Below are positions 30,090 through 40,964 of a DNA stretch of 64,000 bases, in pieces. How positions within the stretch are numbered: the stretch's first letter is position 1; every line of letters begins with the position of its first letter. This stretch comes from Streptomyces gilvus (GTDB lineage Bacteria > Actinomycetota > Actinomycetes > Streptomycetales > Streptomycetaceae), in the NCBI RefSeq assembly GCF_022513565.1, contig NZ_JAKWBE010000010.1:1-64000 (forward strand), in the 5' to 3' direction. A program made the translations under genes and the position numbers. The notes beneath the pieces were generated by a model that was given only the letters and a program-made list of their open reading frames with translations, was not told where the DNA came from and made no database searches.

Positions 30090-30583
30090 TCGGTGCCCCT
30101 GAGGTCGTAGTGGAGTGTCTGCCCGCGGTCGAGCAGGGCGACGCGCACAACGGCCGCCCGCCGAACGTACGGGAGCCGGACGGTGGTGTTCTGCGGCACG
30201 TCGGTGTGGCGCGGGGTGAGGGTGAGGGTGGTCGTCGCGGTGGTTCGTCCCGCCGCGGTGACGAGCTGGACCCGCAGCCGGTACGGGCTCGGGTGCGGGC
30301 CGTGCTCCACTACCGAGAGCGGTACGACGACGGTGCCACGGGCGGCCACGGGGGCCCGCGTGAAGTACAGCTCGGTGTACTCGCTGGGCAGCCGGGTGAA
30401 GGAGGCGGCCAGCTCCTTGCGCACCGGCGGCGTCGCCCATGCCGCGACCGCGAGGGCCAGGGCGACGGCCACGGCGGCGACGATCCGGCGAGGCGTCCAG
30501 AACGCCCCCTGGGCATGCCGACGGCGGCGGTGCCCCGCCCGGGGCCCCGCCGTCCGCTGGTCCGCGTCAGCCAGTCGACTCAT
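30086..30583 (-). CDS. Membrane-anchored protein with outer beta domain
   Basis: 165 residues: a basic N-terminus (RRRRHAQGAFWTPRR), one membrane helix (about 34-51), then an outside domain of alternating Val/Thr/Leu strands. The stretch SEYTELYF after the helix resembles a motif of DUF1616-type proteins; I am not certain of that link. It may bind glycan or support the assembly machinery. Coupled by 4-nt overlaps to the GT2 gene upstream and the deacetylase gene downstream. Confidence 0.7.
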   Translation of the reverse strand: MSRLADADQRTAGPRAGHRRRRHAQGAFWTPRRIVAAVAVALALAVAAWATPPVRKELAASFTRLPSEYTELYFTRAPVAARGTVVVPLSVVEHGPHPSPYRLRVQLVTAAGRTTATTTLTLTPRHTDVPQNTTVRLPYVRRAAVVRVALLDRGQTLHYDLRGTE

Positions 30584-31359
30584 GCGGTGGTTCCGAACTC
30601 CCCTGCTGGCGACGCGGTGACGGTACCGGTGGCGGCGGACTGGGTGAGAGTGACGGTCTGGACGACGGCCGCCCGCGGTCTGCGGAACCGGTGGTGGAAG
30701 AGCTGCCGCATGTTGGCCATGCCGTCGGGCAGCGCGTTGAGCTTCACCTCACCGCCGCGCTTGCGGTACTCGATCGGCACTTCGAGAGTGTGGAAACCGG
30801 CCAGTACCGCCGCGTTCTTGATTTCCTGCGAAAAGGCCATGCCGGTCGATCTGACGTCGATGCCGTGCCAGACATAGCGGCGGAAGACCCACATCCCGGA
30901 CTGCGAGTCGCGCAGTCCGTTCCGGAACAGCATGCGACTCACCCCGCTGAGGGCATGGTTGGCGACCGTGTGGGAACGCTTCATGGCCTGCGCGTTCGGG
31001 CGGACCAGCCGGTTCGTCGTCAGGAACTCGATCCCCTGTTCCTCCAGCGTGGTGAGAAGGCCCGGGAGCGCGTCGAAGGGGTACGTACGGTCCGCGTCCC
31101 CGGTGGCGACGACGTCGCCGGTCGCCGCCGCGAACCCGGCGTGGTAGGCGTTCCCGTAGCCTCGCGCGGGCTGGTACACGACCCGGGCCCCCAGCTCCCG
31201 GGCGACGTCTCCGGTGCCGTCCGTGGACGCGTTGTCGACCACGACCACCTCGGTCCGCCAGCCGGCCGTGGCGAGTGCGTCGACCGGGATGGTCTTCATG
31301 ACCGGCGCGAGATTGGGCGCCTCATTGAGTGCGGGAATTACTATGGACAACGTCTTCAC
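30580..31359 (-). CDS. GT2 family glycosyltransferase (polyprenyl-phosphate type)
   Basis: 259 residues and first gene of the operon. The GT-A domain starts KTLSIVIPALNEAPNLAPV. VVVDNASTDGTGD and the metal motif GDADRTYPFD follow. The end KRGGEVKLNALPDGMANM resembles polyprenyl-phosphate mannosyl/glucosyl transferases (DPM1 type). Likely makes a polyprenyl-P-sugar, which a GT-C enzyme could use outside the cell. GTG start at 31359 with a G-run upstream (GGGGGG). The longer upstream open frame is not coding in character. No trailing membrane helices. Confidence 0.87.
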   Translation of the reverse strand: MKTLSIVIPALNEAPNLAPVMKTIPVDALATAGWRTEVVVVDNASTDGTGDVARELGARVVYQPARGYGNAYHAGFAAATGDVVATGDADRTYPFDALPGLLTTLEEQGIEFLTTNRLVRPNAQAMKRSHTVANHALSGVSRMLFRNGLRDSQSGMWVFRRYVWHGIDVRSTGMAFSQEIKNAAVLAGFHTLEVPIEYRKRGGEVKLNALPDGMANMRQLFHHRFRRPRAAVVQTVTLTQSAATGTVTASPAGEFGTTA

Positions 31360-31614
31360 GAAGGCCCCCCAATGGCCGCGGAGCAGCCGGAAAATGGCAC
31401 GGCTGAACTGAACAATGTGACGGTGAATGCTTTCCGGCAGCATGAGACGACAGCCGGACAACTGAATTCCCACGACTGTTCCGGCGGCGGGGGCGGGCCC
31501 CGAATGCGAAGACGGCCGTGCCCTGGAGATGTCGGACCCATGGGTGCGGGTACGCGGGAAATCCCAGGTTGACGCAGGTGGAGGCCCTGTCCCGAGGTAT
31601 GCAGATGCCTCAGG

Positions 31615-31638
31615 AAAACCGGCAACGACGGCGGTTTT
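31615..31638. promoter_or_regulatory. Inverted repeat, possible operator
   Basis: AAAACCG (31615-31621) and CGGTTTT (31632-31638) flank a 10-nt centre, about 255 bp upstream of the GT2 start. It could be a regulator site or a weak terminator; the evidence does not decide. Confidence 0.35.
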
Positions 31639-32079
31639 AACGGCCTTGGTGACAAGGGCACGTCGACGAACGGCCCATGAGCGCTTTCTTTCCCCCTCTC
31701 CCCCTCCCCAGGGGGTACGCGCGCCTGTTGTTTCAGACGGCACGCGAATGAGTGCTCCGAACACCGAGTGGAGTTCGAAACCGAAAGGAAGCTTACGGCG
31801 AATGTGGGGGTTGTGTGTGCGACTCATAGGGGATGTGTGGCCTCGCCGGGCGGCGGGCCCTCCGGCGCGCCACATCGCCGTAACGTCCGCCCGCCCGGTC
31901 GCGGGGGTGGTCGCACCTGCCCGGTCGTCGTGACCGGAGGTCCGGTGCGGGGCTTTTTCGCAGGTCGGCGGCACTTACCCCGACATCAGTGGGTGCTTCG
32001 TGCCCATCGGGACCAAAACCGCCGCATGGTGCCCAAGGGGCGGCACATCGAACCTGTGTCCCCTGTTACCCGGAGTAGC

Positions 32080-32140
32080 CAGTTATCTAATATTTACAAA
32101 CAGTTTGAACTCTCAAATGGTGCAAATAATCCACAATCGG
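32080..32140. promoter_or_regulatory. AT-rich island with dyad, candidate promoter/Lsr2-type site
   Basis: About 32% G+C over 60 bp inside ~70% G+C DNA. It includes TTTGA-ACTC-TCAAA (32104-32117) and a plus-strand promoter-like TTGAAC (32105-32110), 16-nt spacer, TAATCC. Minus-strand TTGAGA with an AT-rich -10 region is also possible. Confidence 0.45.
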
Positions 32141-32311
32141 TCATGCGTGGGGTGGTGATCGCCCGCGCAATCAGTCGGCCGGCAGCCCGAGTTGACGAAG
32201 GGGGGTGAGGCGCCCCCCGCCGGAAGCCGTCCCTCTCTGTGGGAACCCGTGGCGAAAGTGGGGCGTTGGAGGATGATGGAGGCGTTCATTCGCTTTTGGG
32301 GGGAGGCGCCC

Positions 32312-32866
32312 GTGTCTCAACCGACTCCATGGCAGCCGTGGCAGTCGGGGCAAGGTGTCCCGCAGCCGTGGCAGTCCCACACCACCTCCTCCATGCTCGC
32401 CTCGCACGCCGACCGCGAGCGGGCCGTCGACGTGCTCAGAGCCGGGTACGGGGAGGGGCGGCTGGAGCACTCCGAGTTCGAGAAGCGGGTGGCGCGGGCC
32501 TACGCGGCGCGGACGGTGGGGGAGCTGGCCCTGCTGGTCGGCGACCTGCCCACCGGTCCCGTACCGCAGCCGGCGCCCCTGACGGCCGTACCGCCCCTGC
32601 CGCGGACGTTCCTGCCCGTCGCGCGGCCGCAGACGAACGGGAAGGCTGTGGGAGCCGCCGTGTGCGGGCTGCTGTGCGTGCCGACGCTGGGGCTGACCGG
32701 GATCCCGGCGGTGATCCTCGGTCACACCGCGCGCGCCGAGATCGAGCGGACCGGCGAGGCCGGCGAGGGGCTCGCCATGACGGGGCTGGTGCTGGGCTGG
32801 CTGTCGACCGCCGGCTGGGCCCTGGTGCTGACCCTGCTCATCGCCGTGTCGCTGGCGTCCGGCTAG
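32312..32866 (+). CDS. DUF1707 and DUF4190 domain membrane protein
   Basis: 184 residues from the GTG at 32312, placed 7 nt after GGGGGAGG. Earlier in-frame starts lack a ribosome binding site. A Gln/Pro/Trp-rich head (QPTPWQPWQS) leads to a DUF1707 domain with the hallmark DRERAVDVLRAGYGEGRL and VGDLP. A DUF4190-like part with two hydrophobic helices follows (about 108-133 and 150-180), GHTARAEI lying between them. Function unknown; such proteins are abundant in actinobacteria. It precedes the str operon with its own transcript or shares promoter DNA with the glycan operon. Confidence 0.85.
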   Translation: MSQPTPWQPWQSGQGVPQPWQSHTTSSMLASHADRERAVDVLRAGYGEGRLEHSEFEKRVARAYAARTVGELALLVGDLPTGPVPQPAPLTAVPPLPRTFLPVARPQTNGKAVGAAVCGLLCVPTLGLTGIPAVILGHTARAEIERTGEAGEGLAMTGLVLGWLSTAGWALVLTLLIAVSLASG

Positions 32867-32959
32867 CGTCCGCACGTGTCCGGGACGTGAAATCGAAGAT
32901 CACGTACGGCGTAGGGGTTGACATGTTCCGCATGGTGATGCGGGCGGGGCCCATTTGTT

Positions 32960-32988
32960 TTGACCGCAGCGAATGCGGTAGGTACGCT
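32960..32988 (+). promoter_or_regulatory. str operon (rpsL) promoter
   Basis: TTGACC (32960-32965), 17-nt spacer, TACGCT (32983-32988). Predicted start near 32995, leader of about 185 nt. Confidence 0.75.
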
Positions 32989-33105
32989 CAGACCTTGTGC
33001 CTGGGGTGTGCCCTGGCTCTTGTGCGTGCCATCAACCGCATAGCGAGCCGCTACTGGCCACCGTAATCTGTGCCCTTTTGCCTTGCGGCGGGAGTCTGCC
33101 GGATT

Positions 33106-33151
33106 CGACACACCCGACCGCGTGGGTCGGCGACGTTCCAGGTTAGCTGTA
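33106..33151 (+). promoter_or_regulatory. Leader motif shared with rpsJ (copy 1)
   Basis: Starts CGACACA and continues with the hairpin CCCGACCGCGTGGGTCGG up to 33130. Then GTTCCAG and AGCTGTA follow (33135-33151). 24 of 25 bases of the first block recur before rpsJ at 39902-39926. It lies 50 nt upstream of the rpsL start, inside the predicted leader RNA. Confidence 0.8.
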
Positions 33152-33180
33152 CCCATCGGCACACAGAAACCGGAGAAGTA

Positions 33181-33552
33181 GTGCCTACGATCCAGCAGCT
33201 GGTCCGCAAGGGCCGGCAGGACAAGGTCGAGAAGAACAAGACGCCCGCACTCGAGGGCTCCCCTCAGCGCCGGGGCGTCTGCACGCGTGTGTTCACGACC
33301 ACCCCGAAGAAGCCGAACTCGGCCCTGCGTAAGGTCGCGCGTGTGCGTCTGACCAGCGGGATCGAGGTCACGGCCTACATTCCGGGTGAGGGACACAACC
33401 TGCAGGAGCACTCCATCGTGCTCGTGCGCGGCGGCCGTGTGAAGGACCTGCCGGGTGTTCGCTACAAGATCATCCGCGGCTCGCTCGACACCCAGGGTGT
33501 CAAGAACCGCAAGCAGGCTCGCAGCCGTTACGGCGCCAAGAAGGAGAAGTAA
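33181..33552 (+). CDS. rpsL: 30S ribosomal protein S12
   Basis: Decoding-site protein. 123 residues from the GTG at 33181, behind GGAG. Frame upstream is non-coding. TPKKPNSALRKVARV has K43 and GGRVKDLPGV has K88. Both streptomycin-relevant lysines are wild type, so a sensitive genotype is predicted at this locus. The Asp after K88 (thiomethylation site in many bacteria) is present. rpsG follows after 2 nt. Confidence 0.98.
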   Translation: MPTIQQLVRKGRQDKVEKNKTPALEGSPQRRGVCTRVFTTTPKKPNSALRKVARVRLTSGIEVTAYIPGEGHNLQEHSIVLVRGGRVKDLPGVRYKIIRGSLDTQGVKNRKQARSRYGAKKEK

Positions 33553-33554
33553 GA

Positions 33555-34025
33555 ATGCCTCGTAAGGGCCCCGCCCCGAAGCGCCCGGTCATCATCGACC
33601 CGGTCTACGGTTCTCCTCTGGTGACCTCCCTGATCAACAAGGTGCTGCTGAACGGCAAGCGCTCGACTGCCGAGCGGATCGTTTACGGCGCCATGGAGGG
33701 CCTGCGCGAGAAGACCGGCAACGACCCGGTCATCACCCTCAAGCGCGCTCTCGAGAACATCAAGCCGACCCTCGAGGTCAAGTCCCGCCGTGTCGGTGGC
33801 GCCACCTACCAGGTGCCGGTCGAGGTCAAGCCCGGCCGCGCCAACACCCTGGCGCTGCGCTGGCTGGTCGGTTACTCCCGCGCCCGTCGCGAGAAGACCA
33901 TGACCGAGCGTCTGCTCAACGAGCTTCTCGACGCTTCGAACGGCCTCGGTGCGGCCGTCAAGAAGCGCGAGGACACGCACAAGATGGCCGAGTCCAACAA
34001 GGCCTTCGCGCACTACCGCTGGTAG
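33555..34025 (+). CDS. rpsG: 30S ribosomal protein S7
   Basis: Primary 16S binding protein that nucleates the 30S head. 156 residues, standard. PRKGPAPKRPVIIDPVYGSPLV opens the chain, RRVGGATYQVPVEV is the central signature, and the chain ends HKMAESNKAFAHYRW. Two nucleotides separate it from rpsL, which suggests coupled translation. In other bacteria S7 represses the str operon. Confidence 0.98.
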   Translation: MPRKGPAPKRPVIIDPVYGSPLVTSLINKVLLNGKRSTAERIVYGAMEGLREKTGNDPVITLKRALENIKPTLEVKSRRVGGATYQVPVEVKPGRANTLALRWLVGYSRARREKTMTERLLNELLDASNGLGAAVKKREDTHKMAESNKAFAHYRW

Positions 34026-34064
34026 TCGCTACCCACATCGAGACCGAGAGAAGACTGAAGCCTT

Positions 34065-36190
<2,126 letters not shown>

Positions 36191-36191
<1 letters not shown>

Positions 36192-36216
36192 ACGCACCGC
36201 GTTAACGCACCGCGTT
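36191..36216 (+). repeat. Tandem 13-bp palindromic repeat after fusA
   Basis: AACGCACCGCGTT occurs twice with no gap (36191-36203 and 36204-36216). Each copy is itself a dyad (AACGC/GCGTT). The first base is the last base of the fusA stop codon. The second copy abuts or overlaps the -35 region of the candidate tuf promoter. Confidence 0.9.
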
Positions 36217-36231
36217 CACACGCCGTAGGCT
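36202..36231 (+). promoter_or_regulatory. Candidate tuf promoter
   Basis: TTAACG (36202-36207), 18-nt spacer, TAGGCT (36226-36231). The predicted start near 36238 leaves a leader containing the hairpin at 36247-36284. Moderate match only. Confidence 0.4.
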
Positions 36232-36246
36232 TGACTCCGGAGCCTG

Positions 36247-36284
36247 CCGGGGCATTCCTCCCCGATCGTGGGGGAATGCCCCGG
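36247..36284 (+). other. fusA-tuf leader hairpin
   Basis: CCGGGGCATTCC (36247-36258) pairs perfectly with GGAATGCCCCGG (36273-36284), extended by three more pairs. The loop is about 8 nt and there is no T run. It may stabilise or attenuate tuf mRNA. Confidence 0.65.
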
Positions 36285-36361
36285 GGCCCGGGCACTGACA
36301 GCAAAGATCACCTGGCGCCGATGAAGTAAGGCGTACAGAACCACTCCACAGGAGGACCCCA

Positions 36362-37555
<1,194 letters not shown>

Positions 37556-37578
37556 CTCTGAGCCGCTAGGCCTCTGAG

Positions 37579-37613
37579 AGGGCCCGTACGACGTCGGTCG
37601 TACGGGCCCTTTC
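37579..37613 (+). terminator. Terminator after tuf
   Basis: AGGGCCCGTACGAC (37579-37592) pairs perfectly with GTCGTACGGGCCCT (37597-37610), loop GTCG, then TTT. A 14-bp intrinsic terminator closing the str operon. Confidence 0.92.
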
Positions 37614-37816
37614 GCGTGCCTGTGCCTTTTCGCCAGCCCGGCGCGCGGCCACGCGATGGTCGGCCGGTGAAGTCTCGGCAAACCTTGCGGGACGTGTCGT
37701 CGAGAGTTGGACCAACTCCCGGCCTCCGGTGCCCCGATTGTTCGCGTGTGTTCGCTGTGGGGTGGTTGTGACGTCCTAGCGTGGACAGGCAGAAACAGGC
37801 AGACAGGGGGACGTGC

Positions 37817-38956
37817 ATGTCCGTGATGGCCGACCGGCCGACGCAGCAGCTGCGCGTGGTGCGGGTGCCCCGTCCCGCCGACCCGCCGCGCCGGGAACGG
37901 CCGCGGCTGTACGCCATCGACGGCATCCGGCTGGCGGCCGCGCTGATGGTCGCCGCGCACCACTACGTCGGCACCTGGCGGGTGAACCAGCCGGGCAACG
38001 CCATCTGGGACCGGCCGGTGTCCGACATCATGCCGACGGTGTTCCGCGTCGCGTCCTACGGCTGGATCGGCGTCGAGATCTTCTTCGTCATCAGCGGGTT
38101 CGTGATCTGCATGTCCTGCTGGGGCCGCAGTCCGCGCCAGTTCTTCGTCTCCCGGGTCATACGGCTCTACCCCGCGTACTGGTTCGCCATAGCCTTCACC
38201 ACCGCCGTCCTGGTGCTGCTGCCCGGCGTCTGGGACCGGCTGCGGGCACGGGACGTGCTGCTCAACTTCACGATGCTGCAGGCCGGTTCGAACGTGGGCA
38301 ACGTCGACGGCGTGTACTGGACCCTCTGGTCCGAGCTCCGCTTCTACCTGCTCTTCCTGCTCGTGGTCGCGACCGGGCTGACGTACCGCAAGGTCGTCGT
38401 CTTCTGCTGCGTCTGGGGCGCGGCGGCGATGCTGACGCCGGTGGCGGACTTCAAGCTCCTCACCCTGGTCGCGAATCCCGACGGCGCCTGGTACTTCATC
38501 GCCGGCCTCGCCCTCTACCTGATGTACCGCTTCGGCCAGGACCTGCTGCTGTGGGGCATCCTCGCGATGTCCTGGCTGATGGGGCAGCGGGAGCTCGGCA
38601 AACGGATCGACACCGTGGAGCACGTCTCCAGCTGGCGCGGGGCGCTGCTGATCTACACCGTGTTCCTGCTCGTCATGGTGGCGATCGCGCTCGGCGCGAC
38701 GGACCGGGTCCGCTGGAAGTGGTTGGTGACGGCCGGCAGTCTGACGTACCCGCTGTACCTGATGCACTACGCGGCCGGTACGACGGTCATCAACCGCCTG
38801 AAGGACACGATGGACGCCCGCCTCCTGGTCGCCGCCGTCATCACCGGCTTCCTGCTCCTGAGCTGGCTGGTCCACCGCTTCGTGGAGGCACCGGTGGCCC
38901 GCCTGCTGAAACGGGGCCTGGAGACGTCGTTCGCCCGGCTGCGGAACCCGACATGA
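37817..38956 (+). CDS. Acyltransferase family 3 membrane protein
   Basis: 379 residues from the ATG at 37817, 6 nt after AGGGGG. A cytosolic Arg/Pro-rich head is followed by about 10 membrane helices. RLYAIDGIRLAAALMVAAHHY gives the hallmark Arg and His of family 3 acyltransferases (OafA/NolL type). EIFFVISGFVI and the RVIRLYPAYW block follow. Such enzymes O-acetylate or acylate surface polysaccharides, peptidoglycan or antibiotics; the substrate here is unknown. Possibly related to the glycan genes before rpsL, but separated from them by the str operon. Confidence 0.88.
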   Translation: MSVMADRPTQQLRVVRVPRPADPPRRERPRLYAIDGIRLAAALMVAAHHYVGTWRVNQPGNAIWDRPVSDIMPTVFRVASYGWIGVEIFFVISGFVICMSCWGRSPRQFFVSRVIRLYPAYWFAIAFTTAVLVLLPGVWDRLRARDVLLNFTMLQAGSNVGNVDGVYWTLWSELRFYLLFLLVVATGLTYRKVVVFCCVWGAAAMLTPVADFKLLTLVANPDGAWYFIAGLALYLMYRFGQDLLLWGILAMSWLMGQRELGKRIDTVEHVSSWRGALLIYTVFLLVMVAIALGATDRVRWKWLVTAGSLTYPLYLMHYAAGTTVINRLKDTMDARLLVAAVITGFLLLSWLVHRFVEAPVARLLKRGLETSFARLRNPT

Positions 38957-38993
38957 TCATGTGATGGATTGGCGGTGGCCAAGGGCTCGAAGG

Positions 38994-39593
38994 TCACCGT
39001 CGAGGGCAAGGGCACCGGGGCGGGCTGGGCGTCACGCCGCCGTCCAGGCGGGCCTCGGCGATGTCGGCCAGGGCGATGACCTTGTTGGTGCGGTGGGCGG
39101 CGAGGATCGCGGCCGGGTCGTAGGCGACGTGCCGGTACGGCGAGCGGCCCGTGACGCCGGAACCGCCGAGCGAGTTGGCCACGCTGTCCATCGGCCCGCT
39201 CCGGACGCGCACCAGGGCGTCCGGAAGCAGCCACAGCTCACCGTGGATCCGGTCCAGCCGACCCGTCGTGCAGGTGGCGGCGAGCTGCCGGGCCGGCAGC
39301 AGGGCGAGGCGGCAGGCGCGGGAGACGGCCTCGTCGAGCAGCGCCTCCCAGGCCGAGGCGGTGCGTATGTGGCGGGGCTGTTGCGCGGTGTGGCTGTCGG
39401 AACGGAAGTACAGCTGCGCCTGGCCGGTGGGGCGCGGCTCCACGAAGAGCTCGACCCGTCAGCCGGCGCCTCTGAGGTGCACGCCCAGACGGTCGCCCGT
39501 CGCGCCCCACAGCGGGGGAGAGGGCCACAGACCGTCGGCCCGCGACCGCTGGATGCGCGGCTCCAGAAGCGGGGCCGCCGGCCGCAGGCCCAT
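38994..39593 (-). pseudogene. Degraded gene with in-frame TGA
   Basis: Not recognised. On the minus strand an ATG at 39593 opens 44 codons (MGLRPAAPLLEPRI...RGAG). These end at TGA (39459-39461), and the very same frame continues without further stop through VELFVEPRPTGQAQLYFRSD to 38994. Third codon positions are about 90% G/C on both sides, so both parts were coding. A CGA-to-TGA change would explain the stop. The 3' part (HIRTASAWEALLDEAV, GRLDRIHGELWLLPDAL, YRHVAYDPAAILAAH) also appears to lose frame near its end. GTG 39443 could restart a 149-residue product. Confidence 0.55.
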
Positions 39594-39611
39594 GTCGTTT
39601 CGCCCTCGTGT

Positions 39612-39639
39612 TTGACCTGCGTCACTCCCGGGGTATTGT
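39612..39639 (+). promoter_or_regulatory. S10 operon (rpsJ) promoter
   Basis: TTGACC (39612-39617), 16-nt spacer, TATTGT (39634-39639). Predicted start near 39646, so the rpsJ leader would be about 340 nt. Confidence 0.65.
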
Positions 39640-39901
39640 CTCCGGCTCGATTGGCCAGGCCCCTGTCCCATATGGCAGACTGTCGGAGTTGCTCGGTCGA
39701 GTGTTGATGCTGCGCGCCTCCCGCCGGGGGGACCGGAAGCGAGTCCCACAGTACTCGTCGTCCTAACTGCCTGATGGCAGCGCTGGGGCGGACGTACGGG
39801 AATCTTCCGGGAAGTGTGGTGCGGCACTGGCCAGGCACCCGGTGAACCTCTTTCCCAGGCAAGGGATGTTCGAACAAGGGACATCTGTGTCAGTGAAAGC
39901 G

Positions 39902-39961
39902 CGACACGCCCGACCGCGTGGGTCGGAAGAAGTCAAGGGAACACCGGGTTCCAGAGCTGTA
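39902..39961 (+). promoter_or_regulatory. Leader motif shared with rpsL (copy 2)
   Basis: CGACACG plus the hairpin CCCGACCGCGTGGGTCGG (39902-39926), identical in 24 of 25 positions to the element before rpsL. GTTCCAG-AGCTGTA follows again (39948-39961), but after 21 instead of 4 nt. It ends about 25 nt before the rpsJ start codon. Confidence 0.8.
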
Positions 39962-39985
39962 GAGAGACAGGACTACTGAGTAGCC

Positions 39986-40294
39986 ATGGCGGGACAGAAG
40001 ATCCGCATCCGGCTCAAGGCCTACGACCACGAGGTCATCGACTCCTCGGCGAAGAAGATCGTCGAGACGGTGACCCGCACTGGTGCGTCGGTCGCGGGCC
40101 CGGTGCCGCTGCCCACTGAGAAGAACGTGTACTGCGTCATCAAGTCGCCGCACAAGTACAAGGACTCGCGCGAGCACTTCGAGATGCGCACGCACAAGCG
40201 CCTGATCGACATCCTCGACCCGACGCCCAAGACCGTTGACTCTCTGATGCGACTCGACCTCCCGGCCGGTGTCGACATCGAGATCAAGCTCTGA
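39986..40294 (+). CDS. rpsJ: 30S ribosomal protein S10
   Basis: 30S head protein and NusE antitermination partner. 102 residues: AGQKIRIRLKAYDHEVID start, PLPTEKNVYCVIKSPHKYKDSREHFEMRTHKR core, DIEIKL end. First gene of the S10 operon, with a long structured leader. A 17-nt gap leads to rplC. Confidence 0.98.
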   Translation: MAGQKIRIRLKAYDHEVIDSSAKKIVETVTRTGASVAGPVPLPTEKNVYCVIKSPHKYKDSREHFEMRTHKRLIDILDPTPKTVDSLMRLDLPAGVDIEIKL

Positions 40295-40311
40295 GGGCCG
40301 GTGAGCTGAGA

Positions 40312-40956
40312 ATGACCAAGCAGATCAAGGGCATCCTGGGCGAGAAGCTCGGCATGACGCAGGTGTGGGACGAGAACAACCGTGTTGTTCCGGTCACCGT
40401 CGTCAAGGCCGGCCCCAACGTCGTCACCCAGGTGCGTACGAACGACAGCGACGGCTACGAGTCGGTCCAGATCGCCTTCGGCGAGATCGACCCGCGCAAG
40501 GTGAACAAGCCCCTCAAGGGCCACTTCGCCAAGGCCGACGTCACCCCGCGCCGCCACCTCGTCGAGATCCGCACCGCGGACGCCGCCGAGTACACCCTCG
40601 GCCAGGAGATCACCGCCGAGGTGTTCGAGGCCGGCGTGAAGGTCGACGTCACCGGCAAGAGCAAGGGCAAGGGCTTCGCCGGTGTCATGAAGCGCCACAA
40701 CTTCGGTGGCCTCGGCGCCGGTCACGGCACGCAGCGCAAGCACCGCTCTCCCGGTTCCATCGGTGGCTGCGCCACCCCGGGCCGTGTGTTCAAGGGCCTC
40801 CGCATGGCGGGTCGTATGGGCAACGAGCGGGTCACCACCCAGAACCTGACCGTCCACGCCGTTGACGCGGAGAAGGGTCTGCTGCTCATCAAGGGCGCGG
40901 TTCCCGGTCCGAACGGCGGCCTCGTCCTGGTCCGCACCGCGGCCAAGGGGGCCTGA
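40312..40956 (+). CDS. rplC: 50S ribosomal protein L3
   Basis: Early-assembly 23S binding protein whose loop reaches the peptidyl transferase centre. 214 residues. KGILGEKLGMTQVWDE start; GTGKSKGKGFAGVMKRHNF-type central loop with HGTQRKHRSPGSIG, the tip near the active site, unaltered in obvious ways. Overlapping control with rpsJ upstream and rplD 8 nt downstream. Confidence 0.98.
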   Translation: MTKQIKGILGEKLGMTQVWDENNRVVPVTVVKAGPNVVTQVRTNDSDGYESVQIAFGEIDPRKVNKPLKGHFAKADVTPRRHLVEIRTADAAEYTLGQEITAEVFEAGVKVDVTGKSKGKGFAGVMKRHNFGGLGAGHGTQRKHRSPGSIGGCATPGRVFKGLRMAGRMGNERVTTQNLTVHAVDAEKGLLLIKGAVPGPNGGLVLVRTAAKGA

Positions 40957-40964
40957 GGTAACCG

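Larger units (their letters stand above)
31360..32311. other. Long intergenic region upstream of the glycan operon
   Basis: 950 bp between two divergent genes with no convincing coding sequence. It holds an inverted repeat AAAACCG (31615-31621)/CGGTTTT (31632-31638), a 25-nt pyrimidine tract (31685-31709), and an AT-rich island at 32080-32140. Promoters for the glycan operon (minus strand) and for the DUF1707 gene (plus strand) must lie here. Confidence 0.6.

Noticed and set aside
18149..31359. Insertion sequence or integrase-driven island
   Set aside because: No transposase, integrase, tRNA attachment site or flanking direct repeats seen; tRNA-Trp is 14 kb away on the other side of rpoBC. 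Transfer remains possible but unsupported.
39459..39461. TGA as selenocysteine codon
   Set aside because: No SECIS-like hairpin was found after it, the residue context has no redox motif, and further decay at the 3' end speaks for a pseudogene.
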